Source of the DNA: SAR86 cluster bacterium
GTDB lineage: Bacteria; Pseudomonadota; Gammaproteobacteria; Magnimaribacterales; D2472
DNA: 8,812 bases
Direction: 5' to 3'
Assembly (NCBI GenBank): GCA_016779285.1
Contig: JADHNV010000041.1
Location: 1-8,812, forward strand
Shown piece by piece: positions 1 through 6,321 of the stretch (the stretch's first letter is position 1; each line of letters opens with the position of its first letter). The position numbers and the translations under genes were made by a program. The notes under the pieces are model-generated. The model was not told the DNA's origin, made no database searches, and was given only the letters and a program-made list of their open reading frames with translations.

Positions 1-561
1 ATATTTATTAGCCTCATCTAAAAAATCCTCACCAACATATTTAGCTAAACCCAATTCATAATATCTTTTTCCATCAATTGGTTTGGATTCAAATAACAGT
101 TGTGCAGCTTGTTGATATCCGAGAGATTGAAAGAGCAAAAAAGAGCTGCCCACTTCTGGAGCCAATCCCAAATCAGAAAATGGATATTTGATCTTTGCAT
201 TAGGTGCAATGAAAACAGCATCAAAATGTAAAAGAATTGTTGCACCGCCTCCTACAGCCGCACCCTCTACAGCTCCTATCAAAGGCTTTTTGAAATTAAT
301 CAAAGCATCAATACAGGTTTCAAAGGGCTCTTCATATTCAGCGCCACCATCTCCCATCATGCTGCTTAAATCAACACCAGATGAAAAAGTATTCGAGGAT
401 CCTGTAACAACTACTGAAGAAATATCTGGGTCATCACTAGCAGAATTTAATGCATCTCTAAAAAGACCCCACAGCTCTGCATCAAATGCATTTTTAGTCT
501 CAGGACGATTGAAAGTAAGGGTACGAACACCCTCATTGGTTTCTACTAAAAGTTTGCTCAC
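1..561 (-). CDS. Enoyl-CoA isomerase-like crotonase (ECI2/PECI type), 3' part beyond the left edge
   Basis: Crotonase-fold protein; the first 187 residues are visible and the reading frame runs off the window without a stop. I read it from a GTG at 559-561 that overlaps the TGA of the upstream hydratase by 4 bases, with AAGGA just before it; no in-frame ATG competes. The crotonase landmarks are NRPETKNAF (about 18-26), the oxyanion segment SSGVDL (60-65) and AVEGAAVGGGAT (97-108). The two hydratase glutamates are replaced, by Thr108 and Phe128. The segment YPFSDLGLAPEVGSS (126-140) instead matches peroxisomal enoyl-CoA isomerases, where the Glu of the PE-GSS motif (Glu136 here) is the catalytic base. 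The expected activity is therefore shifting a 3-ene to a 2-trans-enoyl-CoA during degradation of an unsaturated chain, in the cytoplasm. It is the last visible gene of the operon and would feed the neighbouring hydratase. Family assignment is firm; isomerase rather than hydratase is inference from residue positions. Confidence 0.86.
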   Translation of the reverse strand, partial: MSKLLVETNEGVRTLTFNRPETKNAFDAELWGLFRDALNSASDDPDISSVVVTGSSNTFSSGVDLSSMMGDGGAEYEEPFETCIDALINFKKPLIGAVEGAAVGGGATILLHFDAVFIAPNAKIKYPFSDLGLAPEVGSSFLLFQSLGYQQAAQLLFESKPIDGKRYYELGLAKYVGEDFLDEANKY

Positions 562-1355
562 TTTCCTTTAAAATTCGGTTTTCTTTTTTCAGCAAATGCG
601 GTCAATCCTTCCATCATGTCTTCTGTAGAAAAAATTGGTTGGCCTATTTCAAGTTCTTTTTCTAAAGCCTCAGCTTCTGAATAGCTTTCGTCAATCTCAC
701 GCAGTGATTTCACAATAGCCTGAATAGATAAAGGAGCATTTTCACTAACAGTTTCAGCAATTTCCATGGCTTTTTCTAATGCGCTTCCATCTTCTACAAC
801 ATGACCAATCAAGCCAAATCTTAGGGCTTCATCGGAAGAAATTCGTCTACCGGTTAATAGGGCCTCCGCTGCAAGAGTATATGGAATTTGACGCCTAAGA
901 CGAACAGTTGAACCGCCTAATGGAAATAAGCCTCTTAGAGGTTCTGATAGACCAAAGACTGCGCTTTTGCCGGCAACCCTGATATCAGTTCCTTGTAAAA
1001 TTTCTGTACCGCCAGCAAGGGCAAAGCCTTCAACGGCAGCGATAATTGGCTTAGTTGGTCTGTTATGTCTTAGCAAAGATTGCCAATGCAGATCAGGAAT
1101 CTCCTTAAGCTTCTCCATCATGTCAGAATCTTCATTCCCATCTTTCATGGCGCTTAGATCAGCCCCAGAACAGAAGGTTCCGCCAGCCCCAGTTAGAACT
1201 GCACAACGCAAGTTAGGATCTTCATCTAGTTTTCTCCAGGCTTCGTAAATAGTTACAAGCATGCCAGGGCTCAAAGCATTCCTTTTTTCAGGTCGATTGA
1301 GTGTGATCACCATGATATGGCCTTTTTCTTCTACTATTGCATGATCTGTATTCAT
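558..1355 (-). CDS. Enoyl-CoA hydratase (crotonase family, EchA19-like)
   Basis: Complete 265-residue crotonase, the usual family length. It would hydrate a 2-trans-enoyl-CoA to the 3-hydroxyacyl-CoA. LNRPEKRNAL (19-28), the oxyanion segment FCSGADL (61-67) and AVEGFALAGGTEIL (107-120) are all present. Both catalytic glutamates of true hydratases are conserved: Glu118 in AGGTE and Glu138 in FGLSEPLRGLFPLGGS. The C-terminus ends in EKRKPNFKGK, close to the classic hydratase ending EKRKANFKDH. The FGLSEP..GLFPLGGS variant resembles, from memory, mycobacterial EchA19 of the cholesterol pathway, so a bulky or branched acyl-CoA substrate is plausible. The start is well supported: GAGGAG lies 4 bases before the ATG, in a 13-base gap after the thiolase-like gene. 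Its stop overlaps the next gene, the isomerase-like crotonase, by 4 bases. Retained catalysis is clear; the substrate is inferred from neighbours. Confidence 0.93.
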   Translation of the reverse strand: MNTDHAIVEEKGHIMVITLNRPEKRNALSPGMLVTIYEAWRKLDEDPNLRCAVLTGAGGTFCSGADLSAMKDGNEDSDMMEKLKEIPDLHWQSLLRHNRPTKPIIAAVEGFALAGGTEILQGTDIRVAGKSAVFGLSEPLRGLFPLGGSTVRLRRQIPYTLAAEALLTGRRISSDEALRFGLIGHVVEDGSALEKAMEIAETVSENAPLSIQAIVKSLREIDESYSEAEALEKELEIGQPIFSTEDMMEGLTAFAEKRKPNFKGK

Positions 1356-1359
1356 AAAA

Positions 1360-1365
1360 CTCCTC
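1360..1365 (-). promoter_or_regulatory. Strong ribosome binding site of the enoyl-CoA hydratase
   Basis: On the minus strand the sequence reads GAGGAG, then TTTT, then ATG. It is the only near-consensus Shine-Dalgarno in the operon and sits in its only non-overlapping junction (13 bases). The hydratase can therefore initiate independently of translation of the thiolase-like gene before it, unlike the other genes, which overlap their upstream neighbour. Confidence 0.75.
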
Positions 1366-1368
1366 TAT

Positions 1369-2517
1369 CTAGTCAAGTGATGATGATACTATCCACATAG
1401 CAAAAAATTGTGCAGCACCACCATAAGCATGACCCATTGCAACTTTAGCATCTTCAACTTGATGGTCCTCTGCTAATCCCATGACTTGAAGTGCAGCTTC
1501 ACCAAATCTAATCATCCCAGATGCCCCAATTGGATTAGAAGATAAAACTCCACCAGACATATTAAATGGAAGCTCGCCATCAATTGCAGTTGCATCTTTA
1601 TCTGTTAGTTTCCAGCCTTCCCCTAAATCACAAAATCCTAGGTTCTCTAACCACATTGGCTCATACCAAGAAAACGGAACATAGATCTCGGCACAATCTA
1701 TTTCATTAAATGGATTTTGAATGCCTGCTTGATTATAAATATCTTTTGCACAATCAATTCCAGCTTGAGGATTTACTTCATCCCTACCGGCCGACAAAGT
1801 GCCCTCTGATCTGACGGCCATACCTTTAATCCATGCAACATTTCTTGAGCCCACTTGGTCTTGTGCAGTAATAATCATCGCACAGGCGCCATCGGAAGAG
1901 GGACAGCTTTCAAGATAGCGTAAAGGCTCCCAGAGCATAGGGGTGTCACTTACCATTTTTTCATCTATGCCAGGAATATGAAGGTGAGCTAATGGGTTTT
2001 TTAGTGCATTTTGACGATCCTTGGCTGCCACTTTCCAACCAATATGTTCAGGTGCCTCATATCGACGAATGTACTCCCTAATGAAAGGAGCAAAGTAACC
2101 ACCAGCCCCAGCGTTTATATGTGGAGAGTATGGGTATCGGGGAGATAAAGCCCATGTCGCATTGGATTCAGATTGTTTCTCAAAAGCTACTGTCAGCACC
2201 GTCTTAAACTGACCAGAACAAACATGCGAGGCAGCAATCACTGCGGTACTTCCACCAACGCTGCCGGCAGTGTGAACTCTCAATACAGGCTTACCTACAG
2301 CTCCAATTGCATCAGCTAAATATAATTCGGGCATGATTACGCCTTCAAACATGTCTGGTGCCTTGCCTAAGATCACCGCATCAATAGCATCCCATTCAAG
2401 GTTGGCTGCTAGCATTGCATTGTCAATGGCTTCCCTGACCAATCCAGCCATGGAAACATCGCGTCTTTTAGCATCATATTTTGTCTGCCCAACACCTATT
2501 ACGCCTGCTTGAATCAT
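1369..2517 (-). CDS. Thiolase-fold protein without catalytic Cys/His (Ltp3/SCP-x-like), probable CoA lyase subunit
   Basis: A 382-residue thiolase-superfamily protein of the lipid-transfer/SCP-x thiolase branch, starting GVIGVGQTKY and containing SSDGACAMII (207-216). The motif that normally carries the nucleophilic Cys reads VHTAGSVGGS (81-90), with Gly85 at the Cys position. The C-terminal GHPxGASG motif is SNPIGASG (327-334), with Asn328 for His, and the last Cys-x-Gly-Gly motif is AYGG (364-367), with Ala for Cys. Thiolytic chemistry is therefore unlikely. Ltp2 retro-aldolases also lack these residues and use tyrosines; Tyr279 (AEIYVPF) and Tyr365 (HAYGG) are candidates here. The start ATG overlaps the stop of the preceding thiolase-like gene (ATGA, 4 bases), so the two are probably made in equal amounts and pair up. 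DUF35 genes upstream fit a thiolase-DUF35 complex. The fold is certain; the reaction is inference. Confidence 0.88.
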   Translation of the reverse strand: MIQAGVIGVGQTKYDAKRRDVSMAGLVREAIDNAMLAANLEWDAIDAVILGKAPDMFEGVIMPELYLADAIGAVGKPVLRVHTAGSVGGSTAVIAASHVCSGQFKTVLTVAFEKQSESNATWALSPRYPYSPHINAGAGGYFAPFIREYIRRYEAPEHIGWKVAAKDRQNALKNPLAHLHIPGIDEKMVSDTPMLWEPLRYLESCPSSDGACAMIITAQDQVGSRNVAWIKGMAVRSEGTLSAGRDEVNPQAGIDCAKDIYNQAGIQNPFNEIDCAEIYVPFSWYEPMWLENLGFCDLGEGWKLTDKDATAIDGELPFNMSGGVLSSNPIGASGMIRFGEAALQVMGLAEDHQVEDAKVAMGHAYGGAAQFFAMWIVSSSLD

Positions 2518-3569
2518 TTTTTTGCCTCTAGGTGGACTAACATGTTGTGTTGAAGGCAGGGTCCAGAAGTTGCGTGTGCCAAGCCATGAGTTAGTTGATT
2601 ATCTTTTAGTGATTCATAGGTCTTGCCAACCGCATCAAGTCCTGCGCACATCATAACGTTTCCCACTAATGGGCCGCCTGAAAGATTGGTTGGAACATCT
2701 TGAAGATTGAGTAAAAATTTTAAAAAAGGCACTTCATGACTGAACTGGGTATGCAATTCAGCAACATCAAACTTTATATTTTTTAAATTTAATTGCTTCA
2801 TTGAAGCTTGCAAAGTGTTGGAAGTAGCAAGATTCCTAGAGCCTAGGTTTGATGATTCAATCCTATGATCAATGCCCTCTATCCAGATAGGATGATCTGT
2901 AAATTCATAAGCTTTCTCTTCTGATGCAATAATCATCGCAGAGGAACCATCTGAAATTGGTGGGCAATCCAACTTATTTAATGGAGAAGATACCATTGGA
3001 TTATTTAGATAATCTGACTCGTCAATTAAATCTGTTATTAAAGCGTTCTTATTATTTTTTGAGTTAGTTCTTGCTTCCATAACTGTTGCAAGCATTTGCT
3101 CTTGGGTAATGATATTTTGATTGAGTAGAACTCTCGCTTGGAGGGCCGCTAAACTGACTCGGTCAGGCCATAAAGGAGAAATGTAATATGGATCCATTTG
3201 CAGTGAAATAATTGCATCTAAATCTCCAGGAGATGATTTGCCAAAACCATAGATTAAAGCCGTCTCAGCATCACCCATTTGAATTTTTAACATTGACTCA
3301 TACATAGCCCATGCTGCATCCATTTCAACATGAGATTCCTTGATGGGCGGGTTAGTTTGAATAGCAGACAAACCCTCAACAAAGGCAAAAGCCGCGCCTT
3401 GGAGATAATCACAACTGCCAGAACAGGTAAAATCAATATCCTTTTGGCTGATTCCCAAATCATTAAATAGCTGATGCACCACTGGCATGATTAGCTCAAC
3501 CTCATTCAATGCTCCCGCATTTTTTAATATTGGATGTTGAGCATACCCAACGATAGCAACTCTTTTCAT
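2514..3569 (-). CDS. Second thiolase-fold protein without catalytic residues (Ltp4-like)
   Basis: A 351-residue protein with the N-terminal start of Ltp thiolases (MKRVAIVGYAQHP), CSGSCDYLQG (49-58), ESHVEMDAAWAMYES (78-92) and ISDGSSAMII (205-214). These match, from memory, the Ltp4 (Rv3522) type of about 354 residues. The nucleophile position is Ala85, inside VEMDAAWA. The GHP motif has become GNVMMCAGL (303-311), with Asn304 for His. The C-terminal motif reads AHATSGPC (331-338). The NEAF-type segment is ELHTQFSHE (271-279). It is well diverged from the adjacent 382-residue thiolase-like protein, so the pair is not a recent duplication. It overlaps both neighbours by 4 bases (ATGA). It is probably the partner of that protein in a heteromeric enzyme, either as a second active subunit or as a structural one. 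I would not call it an acetyl-CoA acetyltransferase, the label automated annotation often gives. Confidence 0.86.
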   Translation of the reverse strand: MKRVAIVGYAQHPILKNAGALNEVELIMPVVHQLFNDLGISQKDIDFTCSGSCDYLQGAAFAFVEGLSAIQTNPPIKESHVEMDAAWAMYESMLKIQMGDAETALIYGFGKSSPGDLDAIISLQMDPYYISPLWPDRVSLAALQARVLLNQNIITQEQMLATVMEARTNSKNNKNALITDLIDESDYLNNPMVSSPLNKLDCPPISDGSSAMIIASEEKAYEFTDHPIWIEGIDHRIESSNLGSRNLATSNTLQASMKQLNLKNIKFDVAELHTQFSHEVPFLKFLLNLQDVPTNLSGGPLVGNVMMCAGLDAVGKTYESLKDNQLTHGLAHATSGPCLQHNMLVHLEAKK

Positions 3570-4066
3570 GATTCTTGGAACCTCAAAGTTGCAACATCTA
3601 CATCTGGTTCATCGATAGGAGCAAACCATTTAATATTCTCTAAAGAATGGGTCCACTCCTCTTGAGGCTTCCAAACAGCCCGAATGCGCATGCCTATTCT
3701 TATTTTCTCAATATCAATATCTTGGATAAGATGCAAAAATGAAATATTAGCTCCGTCCAATCGAATCATCGCGCAAACATAGGGGGGCACGATAGGATTT
3801 CCTGGAATAGGAATATGCACCACGGTAAATGACTCTATGCAGCCCTTATCGGTTAGTGGAACCTCTATATCGGTTGCAACTCCACATCTTGGACAGCTCC
3901 CTCTTGGAGGGACATAAACCGCTTTACATTTTGGACAACCCTGCCCAACAATATTGCCTTCTTTAACCTGATTTAAAAACCTCGTCGTGGCTGAACCAGC
4001 TGTATAGAAATATTCTAAATTAATAGGTGACTCTGAATAATCTTTTGGTGTATCTTCTGCGCTCAT
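3566..4066 (-). CDS. DUF35 OB-fold protein with intact rubredoxin-like zinc ribbon
   Basis: A 166-residue protein of the DUF35/OB-fold family that partners thiolase-fold enzymes. An N-terminal helical stretch (about 14-37, INLEYFYTAGSATTRFL) leads into a zinc ribbon with four cysteines, Cys44 and Cys47 (CPKC), then Cys58 and Cys61 (CPRC). An OB-fold domain follows (about 68-135) with the family hallmarks GCIESFTVVHIP, PPYVCAMIRLDGA and IRIGMRIRAVW. In ChsH2-Ltp2 and in archaeal thiolase/HMG-CoA synthase complexes, such a protein docks on the thiolase dimer and helps bind or channel the CoA thioester. Here it directly precedes the two thiolase-like genes with a 4-base ATGA overlap, which supports the same role. 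A tail of about 30 residues follows the OB domain. The domain call is secure; the partner is inferred from gene order. Confidence 0.9.
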   Translation of the reverse strand: MSAEDTPKDYSESPINLEYFYTAGSATTRFLNQVKEGNIVGQGCPKCKAVYVPPRGSCPRCGVATDIEVPLTDKGCIESFTVVHIPIPGNPIVPPYVCAMIRLDGANISFLHLIQDIDIEKIRIGMRIRAVWKPQEEWTHSLENIKWFAPIDEPDVDVATLRFQES

Positions 4067-4509
4067 TTTTCTAAAGTAAAAAATTTTATATCTGTAATTC
4101 TTTTGTCTGAAGTTTCAGACCAAGCAGCCGTTACTCTTGTGCCGATGCTTAAATCTGCTTCATTGCAATCTGCAATCATGTGGAGCATAGAGGAGTCAGC
4201 TCCATCGAGTTTAATTAAAGCAAAGGCAAATGGATCTTTGATTAAATGATGGTTTTGTGGGACTTCAATCCAGCTGAACGATTCAACCGATCCACCGGGA
4301 CCAACTTCAACCATTTCTTTTAAAGACTCATGAGTTTCAGGATCAAATTCAGCAGCGGGAGAAAAAACTTTACCAGCTCTACTTTTTGTTCCTAAAATTT
4401 TTTGCTGACCAAGAGCTTCAAAGAATTCAGACATAACAGGGCCACTTGAGCGCTTGTAATTATATGCAAGCTCAAAAGGAGCTCTTAGCAAATCTTTTGA
4501 ATCACTCAT
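4063..4509 (-). CDS. DUF35 OB-fold protein with degenerate zinc ribbon
   Basis: A 148-residue second DUF35-type protein. The C-terminal OB-fold is recognisable from GGSVESFSWIEVPQN (72-86), DPFAFALIKLDGADSSMLHMI (about 92-112) and LSIGTRVTAAW (120-130), in the same order as in the downstream 166-residue protein. The region where the zinc ribbon should lie (about 37-62, KILGTKSRAGKVFSPAAEF) contains no cysteines; the only Cys is residue 114, in the OB domain. Metal binding is therefore lost and this is likely a structural half of the complex. It overlaps the acyl-CoA synthetase gene by 8 bases and the zinc-binding DUF35 gene by 4. Together the two DUF35 proteins have 314 residues, near the size I recall for the single mycobacterial protein Rv3521 (about 303), suggesting a split or tandem equivalent. 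Family confidence is good; the split-gene idea is inference. Confidence 0.84.
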   Translation of the reverse strand: MSDSKDLLRAPFELAYNYKRSSGPVMSEFFEALGQQKILGTKSRAGKVFSPAAEFDPETHESLKEMVEVGPGGSVESFSWIEVPQNHHLIKDPFAFALIKLDGADSSMLHMIADCNEADLSIGTRVTAAWSETSDKRITDIKFFTLEK

Positions 4510-6166
4510 CCTCTTCCACCATTGTATTTTTAGATGTATCTATTAAAACATGTTTCATTAATTTTCCTGAAGCATTTCTAGGCAAAGGTGTATTAATCAT
4601 TTTCCATTTAGAAGGTACTTTAAAATCTGCTAGGTCTTTACTAACCCATGCTGATAATTCGATATCGCTTAATTGAGAATTTTTAGTTGATACAATCGCC
4701 ATCACTTCTTGACCTAAATCATCATGAGGAATGCCAATCACAGCTGATTCCTCAACATCTTTATGAGAATCTAAAATTAATTCAATTTCTTGAGGGTAAA
4801 CATTCTCAGCGCCTCTTAAAATTAGATCTGTCCGTCTTGATGAGATGAAGTAAAGCAAGCCTTTCTTGTAGCCCCAGTCTCCTGTTCGCAACCATCGATC
4901 GTTAGTAAGAGCAGCAGCTGATGCTTCTGGATTGTTGTAATAACCAAGCATTACCGAAGGACTTTGAACGTATATTTCTCCCTCAACAGAATCTGCTGTG
5001 ACTAAACCACCCTCTTCATCCCTTAATTCAATTTTAATGCTTGGCATTGGTTGACCCGGTGATGAAGGTTCAGCTTTAAGATTTTCTCCCCAGTTAATAA
5101 TAGTAATAGCACCAGATTCTGTAAGTCCATAGCCATAACCAAAACTATACTCAGAATTAGGAAAAGCCTTCTTTGTTCTTTCTATTAGTTCAGGGGGCAT
5201 TGGAGCTCCGCCGCCTCCAACAACCAATACGCTATCAAGGATTAGGCTATTGAGCTCGGCTTCATCTAGAACTCTTTTCAGGGCTGTTGGAACAGCTCCA
5301 CCCCATGAGGTAACACTAAATTTTTGTATTAATTGAATGACTCTATCTGCTAAGAATCTTCCGTCATATACCAAAGTTGTAGAGCCTGCAAATAAACTGG
5401 TTACGGCGCCCGCTGATAAACCTGAAACATGAAATAAAGGAGATGTGAGCAAGCTGGTTGGAGTGTTCTTTGACCAATCAATACCGTGGCTTGATGAATG
5501 CTGAGAAACAGCTGCACCCTGAAGCATTTGCAATGTTGAATTGGCAATCATAGATCGATGAGAGGTCATCACACCCTTGGGTGTTCCTGTTGTCCCAGAG
5601 GTGTATAAAAGACAGGCACACTCATCCTCATTAATGCGAATAAAAGAATTTAGCTCTTCTTCATGTGAAGTTAAATCTAAGTCTTCAAAAATAAGAGTTG
5701 GATGCTTTGCTTGATCAGCAATTCTATCAAACCGTTTTTGATCGCAAACTATTACATTTGGGTCAGCAGCAGCTATGGCCTTAATAGCTTCTGAGCCTTT
5801 CCACCAACCATTCAAACCGCAAGCGATGGCACCAATGCTAACCGTCGCCCAGAAAAATATAATCCATTCGGGACAATTAGCAGCATAAATAGCAACCCTG
5901 TCTCCAGGCTTAACATTATGTTGTGATTGCAAAATATGAGCTGCTTTTTTTACCAATCGAAGATGTTGGGTGAAGCTAATGACTTTATCTTGATAGATCA
6001 AATAAGGTTTCTCGCCATGGCTTGCAGAAAGCTCAATAAAATCGACCAATGATCTCGGTCGATTTTTAAAAACATCCATCTTTACACCAAGAACCTCTTC
6101 TTGATGAATCTCAAAAAAAGATTGGTTGTCAACCAGTGCCTGTATGTATTTATCAGAATGCATCAT
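4502..6166 (-). CDS. Class I acyl-CoA synthetase (AMP-forming, FadD family)
   Basis: A 554-residue adenylate-forming ligase, full length for the family. It activates a carboxylic acid with ATP to an acyl-adenylate and then to the CoA thioester, the entry step of the pathway encoded downstream. The motifs are in order: phosphate loop YTSGTTGTPKG (188-198), SPLFHVSG (242-249), substrate-pocket segment VVGGGGAPMP (315-324), YGYGLTESG (344-352), GEIYVQSPSVMLGYY (396-410), RTGDWGY with Asp430 (427-433), hinge ISSRRTDLILRGAENVYPQEIE (441-462) and the C-terminal lysine motif PRNASGK with Lys535 (529-535). LNGWWKGSEA (118-127) is typical of a FadD subgroup rather than acetyl-CoA synthetases. It is the first gene of the minus-strand operon. 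Two ATGs in tandem (6164-6166 and 6161-6163) compete as start and neither has a Shine-Dalgarno. Chain length and ring structure of the substrate cannot be read from the motifs. Confidence 0.94.
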   Translation of the reverse strand: MMHSDKYIQALVDNQSFFEIHQEEVLGVKMDVFKNRPRSLVDFIELSASHGEKPYLIYQDKVISFTQHLRLVKKAAHILQSQHNVKPGDRVAIYAANCPEWIIFFWATVSIGAIACGLNGWWKGSEAIKAIAAADPNVIVCDQKRFDRIADQAKHPTLIFEDLDLTSHEEELNSFIRINEDECACLLYTSGTTGTPKGVMTSHRSMIANSTLQMLQGAAVSQHSSSHGIDWSKNTPTSLLTSPLFHVSGLSAGAVTSLFAGSTTLVYDGRFLADRVIQLIQKFSVTSWGGAVPTALKRVLDEAELNSLILDSVLVVGGGGAPMPPELIERTKKAFPNSEYSFGYGYGLTESGAITIINWGENLKAEPSSPGQPMPSIKIELRDEEGGLVTADSVEGEIYVQSPSVMLGYYNNPEASAAALTNDRWLRTGDWGYKKGLLYFISSRRTDLILRGAENVYPQEIELILDSHKDVEESAVIGIPHDDLGQEVMAIVSTKNSQLSDIELSAWVSKDLADFKVPSKWKMINTPLPRNASGKLMKHVLIDTSKNTMVEEDE

Positions 6167-6175
6167 CGGGAGTTT

Positions 6176-6204
6176 ACTATCTAATAAATACAGACATCAA
6201 TCAA
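6176..6204 (-). promoter_or_regulatory. Candidate promoter of the acyl-CoA synthetase operon
   Basis: On the minus strand, TTGATT (6204-6199) and GATAGT (6181-6176) are separated by 17 bases. The -10 box is imperfect. It would place the transcript start only a few bases before the ATG at 6166, giving an almost leaderless mRNA; this agrees with the lack of a Shine-Dalgarno there. No better minus-strand pair was found in the intergenic region. Confidence 0.35.
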
Positions 6205-6218
6205 CTTGTATGAAGTGA

Positions 6219-6239
6219 TTTTTTAATGGTCATAAAAAA
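6219..6239. promoter_or_regulatory. A/T-rich palindrome in the divergent intergenic region
   Basis: Six T (6219-6224), then A, ATG-GT-CAT (6226-6233), then six A (6234-6239). The arms are symmetric about GT except for one mismatched pair. The A-tract lies 11-16 bases upstream of the plus-strand -35 box, where an UP element would be. It could be a regulator-binding site for both divergent operons, a UP element, or a bent-DNA segment. It lies outside any transcript predicted here, so a terminator role is unlikely. Confidence 0.4.
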
Positions 6240-6249
6240 GATGCCCATA

Positions 6250-6278
6250 TTGTATGCAAACTCATGGTTCGTTATAGT
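6250..6278 (+). promoter_or_regulatory. Sigma70-type promoter of the SDR operon
   Basis: TTGTAT (6250-6255), a 17-base spacer and TATAGT (6273-6278) form a good sigma70-like promoter. Initiation would fall near 6285, leaving a leader of about 35 bases before the ATG at 6322. An A-rich tract lies just upstream at 6234-6239. Matches are four of six at the -35 (TTGACA) and five of six at the -10 (TATAAT). Confidence 0.6.
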
Positions 6279-6282
6279 TTGC
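6256..6282. promoter_or_regulatory. Inverted repeat across the SDR promoter, probable operator
   Basis: GCAAACT (6256-6262) and AGTTTGC (6276-6282) are perfect 7-base inverted repeats separated by 13 bases, centre to centre 20 bases or about two helical turns. The left arm abuts the -35 box and the right arm covers the end of the -10 box, so a dimeric repressor bound here would block RNA polymerase. This spacing on the DNA, rather than as an RNA hairpin, suggests an operator. The regulator is not encoded in the window. Confidence 0.5.
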
Positions 6283-6321
6283 TAAGAACGATGAATTAAC
6301 TGATTTTAAAAAGTGAACCCT

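Noticed and set aside
188..571. Plus-strand open frame of 127 codons over the isomerase-like gene
   Set aside because: It lies antisense to a well-conserved crotonase and its translation resembles no protein family; it is a shadow frame. The same applies to 967-1248 and 4446-4676 on the plus strand and to 45-245 and 8066-8290 on the minus strand.
2212..2220. Cys100 (VCSGQF) in the 382-residue thiolase-like protein as the catalytic Cys
   Set aside because: It resembles a thiolase Cys-x-Gly motif but lies about 15 residues after the true nucleophile position, which is Gly85 in HTAGSVGG. The local sequence matches the strand-leading segment that follows the nucleophile helix.
1369..3569. The two thiolase-like genes as decaying pseudogenes
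   Set aside because: Both are full length, free of frameshifts, overlap neighbours precisely and keep family-specific motifs; the missing residues are typical of this non-thiolytic branch.
6206..6256. Direct repeat TTGTATG at 6206-6212 and 6250-6256
   Set aside because: Seven bases twice in an AT-rich region is close to chance, and only the second copy has a good -10 box at the right spacing.
6256..6282. Inverted repeat as a KstR or KstR2 operator
   Set aside because: The spacing and core do not match the sterol-repressor motifs I remember (AAC-NN-GTT or CAAG-NN-CTTG type), so no named regulator is assigned.
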